From Methylovulum sp. (GTDB lineage Bacteria; Pseudomonadota; Gammaproteobacteria; Methylococcales; Methylomonadaceae), in the NCBI GenBank assembly GCA_016919605.1, contig JACXTQ010000019.1, positions 1 through 8,625 of the forward strand: a stretch of 8,625 bases of DNA. The letters are read 5' to 3'. The position numbers and the translations under genes were made by a program. A model generated the notes under the pieces. The model was not told the DNA's origin and did no database searches. It worked only from the letters and a program-made list of their open reading frames with translations. Positions 5,950-8,625 of this stretch are shown piece by piece (position 1 is the first letter of the stretch; each line of letters starts with the position of its first letter).

Positions 5950-6524
5950 TACTTACTTAACTCTTGCTCATTGAAATAAAAACTTTTGGTATTGCTGCAA
6001 TCAACAAGAAACACCAATAGGTCTTTGCCAGATTTTTCATTTAGCTCGGATGATTCAACACGGTTGCATTCGCCCGTGGCCAAAGCCTTTTTGGCGGCGA
6101 CACCACGTAGGTGCTCAATGTCCACCAACCTGTCTTCAAAACGTTTGACTAAAGGCAATAAATTATCCGGCTCGTAGGGGGGAATGGCGTAAGCGGAAAA
6201 ATCATGGGGGCTAGCTTTTATCAGCTCCTGGTTCGCTTTGCTGGCATTAAATATTTGCTGTTTGCGCAAGGCTTCTTGCTGTTGTTTAAGCTGGGCTTGC
6301 TCTTGCTTTTCTTGCTGTTCTTTTAACCGTTGTAGCTCGGTTTTTTTTTCTTCATCCAAATCAATCGTAATCCCGGTTTTAAGATCAATCTGGATATTGT
6401 TGTACCCGACTGCACAAGGAGTGGAACGATAAACTTTATTGCCGGTGGCATCGGTGCATTTATAGACTTCAGCGGCGGCATCCAAAGCAAATAAGCTGGT
6501 CAATATAAATAATAGGTGTTTCAT
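5949..6524 (-). CDS. Secreted DUF4124 domain protein with coiled coil
   Basis: This is a 191-residue exported protein of unknown function. Residues 1-18 form a signal peptide (basic start MKH, hydrophobic LLFILTSLFAL, cleavage after the AAA at 16-18). The DUF4124 motif YKCTDATGNKVYRSTPC spans 21-37. A Glu/Gln/Lys-rich helix at about 57-91 is probably a coiled coil. The C-terminal part (about 105-191) carries C153 and C176. The four cysteines (23, 37, 153, 176) could form two disulfides in the periplasm. I chose the ATG at 6524; an upstream TTG would add eight residues and bury the signal peptide. The gene lies 43 nt after glmS and overlaps the dehydrogenase start by one base. A nine-base poly-A run (minus strand) lies in the coiled-coil codons. 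Beyond a likely envelope location, no role can be assigned. Confidence 0.85.
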   Translation of the reverse strand: MKHLLFILTSLFALDAAAEVYKCTDATGNKVYRSTPCAVGYNNIQIDLKTGITIDLDEEKKTELQRLKEQQEKQEQAQLKQQQEALRKQQIFNASKANQELIKASPHDFSAYAIPPYEPDNLLPLVKRFEDRLVDIEHLRGVAAKKALATGECNRVESSELNEKSGKDLLVFLVDCSNTKSFYFNEQELSK

Positions 6525-6547
6525 TTTTTCTCGGCTGGTTAATTTCA

Positions 6548-6586
6548 ATCGGTAACACTGACAATCGTTATTCTACAGTGACCGAT
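6548..6586 (-). other. Hairpin spanning the glmS stop codon
   Basis: CAGTGACCGAT (6576-6586) pairs with ATCGGTAACACTG (6548-6560) over 11 bases with a two-base bulge, around a 15-nt loop that contains the glmS TAA. No T-run follows in the direction of transcription, so it is not a strong intrinsic terminator. It may set mRNA stability, mark an RNase cut between glmS and the DUF4124 gene, or reduce readthrough. Confidence 0.4.
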
Positions 6587-8397
6587 TTGGCAAGGTTTCT
6601 GGGCTGGTCAACATCAGTGCCTTTCAGTACCGCAACATGATAAGATAAAAGTTGCAAGGGTATGGTGTACAGTATAGGCGAAATCTCGTTACCCACTTGC
6701 GGCACTTTAATGATTTGGATATTTTCATCCACGGCCTGGACTAAGGTTTCATCCATAAAGACAATCAGTTGGCCGCCCCGTGCGCTGACTTCCTGCATAT
6801 TGGACTTAAGCTTTTCCAAGAGGCTGTTGTTGGGCGCTACGGTAATCACTGGCATGTCCGCATCGATCAAAGCCAAAGGCCCATGTTTAAGTTCCCCAGC
6901 CGGATAAGCTTCGGCGTGTATATAAGAAATTTCCTTCAATTTCAACGCCCCTTCCATTGCTATCGGGTAATGTGTACCACGGCCTAAAAACAAGGCATGG
7001 TCTTTTTCGGCGAATTGTTCTGACAACAGCTTGATAGTATCATCCAACTGCAAAACATTTTCAATGGCTTGCGGCAAACCGAACAATTGGTCGCTGATGC
7101 TGTGTTCCATCTCCGCAGTCAATTGGAAACGTCTGCCAATGGCGATTACCAACAGCATCAGCGTCACCAACTGGGTTGTAAACGCTTTGGTCGAAGCCAC
7201 GCCAATTTCTGGCCCGGCACGGGTTATCAGCACTAAATCAGATTCCCTGACCAAAGAGCTTTCCGGCACATTGCAAATGCTTAAAGAATGCTTTGCACCC
7301 AGTGTTTTCGCCTCCTGCAAAGCCGCTAAGGTATCAGCAGTCTCGCCAGACTGGGAAATGGTGATAACCAACGTATCTGCCGCCAAGACCGGTTTACGGT
7401 AACGGAACTCGCTGGCAACCTCCACTTGGCAAGGCACCCGCGCCAATTCCTCAAACCAATAACGTGCCACCAAACCAGCATGGTAACTGGTTCCGCATGC
7501 CAAAATCTGCACAGCCTTAACCGTATCAAACACCGCCGCCGCATTATGCCCAAAGGCATTATCCTGCAACCGCCGATTGATAAAGCGGCCTTCTAAAGTT
7601 TGGGCAACGGCAAACGGCTGCTCATAAATCTCTTTGAGCATATAATGGCGATAATTGCCCTTATCGACCGCATCGGGGCTAAGACAACTTTCTTTGATTG
7701 GGCGGTTGACCAATTGGTCTTGGGCATCATAAATTTCGACCGAATCCAAATGCAAGGCGGCAATATCGCCTTCTTCGAGAAAAATAAACCGTTGCGTCAC
7801 CGGCAATAAGGCCGCGACATCGGAGGCAATGAAATATTCGCCAATGCCCACGCCTATCACTAAGGGGCTGCCTTTACGGCAAGCGACCAATACATCCGGC
7901 TCATCGGCATAGATAATCCCCAAAGCATAAGCCCCCGCTAGTTTTTTGACCGTTTGCTTGACCGCCGCCAACAAGCTATGGGTAGCCTGTAAGTCATTGA
8001 AAACTTCATGGACAATGACCTCGGTATCGGTTTGCGAGGTGAACCTATAGCCTTGCTCCAACTGGATGGCTTTTAGCTGTTCATAATTTTCAATAATGCC
8101 ATTATGGACAACCGCCACCTTATCGCCGCTGACATGGGGATGGGCATTGGCGGCGCTGGGTTTGCCGTGGGTTGCCCAACGGGTATGGGCAATGCCCAAC
8201 AGTCCTGATATCGGATCGGCTTGAATTAATGCCTCCAGTTCTTTGACTTTGCCCAACTCACGCTTACGGTATATTTCATGGTCACTGATGATTGCCAAAC
8301 CCGCCGAATCATAACCCCGATATTCTAAGCGCCTTAAGCCTTCCAATAAAATAGGGACAACATTACGTTGGGCGATACCACCGACTATTCCACACAT
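6568..8397 (-). CDS. glmS: Glutamine-fructose-6-phosphate aminotransferase (isomerizing)
   Basis: This 609-residue cytoplasmic enzyme, exactly the length of E. coli GlmS, makes glucosamine-6-phosphate from fructose-6-phosphate and glutamine, the first step toward UDP-GlcNAc. The N-terminal class II glutaminase domain (1-240) begins MCGIVGG, with C2 as the nucleophile after Met removal, plus HTRWATHG (71-78) and HNGIIEN (98-104). Two SIS sugar-isomerase domains follow (about 289-428 and 460-600), with ACGTSYHAG (300-308), SQSGETADT (348-356), the catalytic ELKHGPLA region at 502-509, and the conserved C-terminal DQPRNLAKSVTVE. The start must be the ATG at 8397 because the catalytic Cys has to be residue 2; a strong AGGGGAG lies six bases upstream. 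It follows glmU after 2 nt. Neither a glmS ribozyme nor a long leader is present. Confidence 0.98.
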   Translation of the reverse strand: MCGIVGGIAQRNVVPILLEGLRRLEYRGYDSAGLAIISDHEIYRKRELGKVKELEALIQADPISGLLGIAHTRWATHGKPSAANAHPHVSGDKVAVVHNGIIENYEQLKAIQLEQGYRFTSQTDTEVIVHEVFNDLQATHSLLAAVKQTVKKLAGAYALGIIYADEPDVLVACRKGSPLVIGVGIGEYFIASDVAALLPVTQRFIFLEEGDIAALHLDSVEIYDAQDQLVNRPIKESCLSPDAVDKGNYRHYMLKEIYEQPFAVAQTLEGRFINRRLQDNAFGHNAAAVFDTVKAVQILACGTSYHAGLVARYWFEELARVPCQVEVASEFRYRKPVLAADTLVITISQSGETADTLAALQEAKTLGAKHSLSICNVPESSLVRESDLVLITRAGPEIGVASTKAFTTQLVTLMLLVIAIGRRFQLTAEMEHSISDQLFGLPQAIENVLQLDDTIKLLSEQFAEKDHALFLGRGTHYPIAMEGALKLKEISYIHAEAYPAGELKHGPLALIDADMPVITVAPNNSLLEKLKSNMQEVSARGGQLIVFMDETLVQAVDENIQIIKVPQVGNEISPILYTIPLQLLSYHVAVLKGTDVDQPRNLAKSVTVE

Positions 8398-8399
8398 GC

Positions 8400-8625
8400 T
8401 TAACTCCCCTTTTTGACAGGACGTTGCCAACCGGCAACGGAAAATTGCTGCCCCCTGCTTAAAGTCAATTGATTGTCAGGGGCATTGCGGGTAATGGTCG
8501 AGCCTGCGCCAATGGTAGCGTTGTTGCCTATGGTCACAGGAGCGACCAACTGGCTATCTGAGCCAATAAAAGCCCCATCACCGATAACAGTCCTAAACTT
8601 ATTGGCACCGTCATAATTACAGGTA
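8400..8625 (-). CDS. glmU: GlmU C-terminus, bifunctional GlcN-1-P acetyltransferase/UDP-GlcNAc pyrophosphorylase (5' part outside window)
   Basis: Only the last 74 residues are visible. They are the end of the left-handed beta-helix acetyltransferase domain, matching E. coli GlmU closely: TCNYDGANKF, then VIGDGAFIGSD, QLVAPVTIG, ATIGAGSTITR, and the basic tail GWQRPVKK. Hexapeptide-repeat spacing is evident. GlmU acetylates glucosamine-1-phosphate and couples it to UTP, so together with GlmS it supplies UDP-GlcNAc for peptidoglycan and lipopolysaccharide. The stop codon is 2 nt from the glmS ATG, and the glmS ribosome-binding site lies in the last glmU codons, so the two are co-transcribed and probably translationally coupled. 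Confidence 0.97.
   Translation of the reverse strand, partial: TCNYDGANKFRTVIGDGAFIGSDSQLVAPVTIGNNATIGAGSTITRNAPDNQLTLSRGQQFSVAGWQRPVKKGS
8404..8410 (-). promoter_or_regulatory. glmS: Strong ribosome-binding site of glmS
   Basis: AGGGGAG on the minus strand ends six bases before the ATG at 8397 and is embedded in the final codons of glmU. It fixes the glmS start and rules against starts farther upstream. Confidence 0.85.

Noticed and set aside
6525..6548. TTG start adding eight residues to the DUF4124 protein
   Set aside because: The ATG at 6524 gives a clean signal peptide; the extension adds charged residues before it and relies on a rare start codon.
8398..8412. glmS ribozyme or riboswitch leader
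   Set aside because: There are only 2 nt between the glmU stop and the glmS start, leaving no room; the ribozyme is mainly a Gram-positive feature.
8398..8430. Eleven-residue N-terminal extension of GlmS
   Set aside because: GlmS needs Cys as the residue after the initiator Met, and the strong ribosome-binding site points to the ATG at 8397.
1..8625. Mobile element, CRISPR array, toxin-antitoxin or defence island
   Set aside because: There is no transposase, integrase, regularly spaced repeat or defence domain. All confident genes are housekeeping or signalling and share one orientation.

Overview
The window is ordinary gammaproteobacterial chromosome with every gene on the minus strand, so transcription runs from high to low coordinates. 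Nth, NagZ, GlmS and GlmU closely resemble the enterobacterial and pseudomonad proteins. The pairing of a thioinosine-type phosphorylase with a small Hpt, and the long DUF4124 protein, suggest a non-enteric gammaproteobacterium. A methanotroph or similar environmental lineage is possible, but the sequence alone does not settle it. I see no rRNA, tRNA, CRISPR array, transposase or phage gene.

Reading with transcription, the right end (8625 to about 5113) starts with the last 74 codons of glmU. glmS follows after 2 nt; together they form the UDP-GlcNAc precursor pair. A hairpin covers the glmS stop codon. A secreted DUF4124 coiled-coil protein comes 43 nt later, and its stop codon overlaps the start of a YbbO-like short-chain dehydrogenase (TAATG).

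The next 394 bases (5112 to 4719) hold no convincing gene but carry structure: a 47-base imperfect stem-loop, a 12-base perfect palindrome, two copies of an imperfect direct repeat built on CCTAGGAATT, and one or two sigma-70-like promoters. These precede a 593-residue cyclic-di-GMP protein with the unusual order EAL, CBS pair, GGDEF. Its EAL domain looks catalytically complete, while its GGDEF signature is altered to GGDDF.

The left part (2802 to 472) is a tight three-gene unit: nagZ (peptidoglycan recycling), hpt (hypoxanthine/guanine salvage) and an S-methyl-5'-thioinosine/thioadenosine phosphorylase, with gaps of 4 and 2 nt. If the phosphorylase uses methylthioinosine, as its base-site Asn suggests, it releases hypoxanthine that Hpt converts to IMP, so the pair is a coherent salvage module. 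The 5' part of nth (endonuclease III) follows and runs off the window.

I found no clearly new defence or mobile system. The points most worth a second look are the repeats and structures in 4719-5112, the altered GGDEF domain, and the substrate of the phosphorylase.
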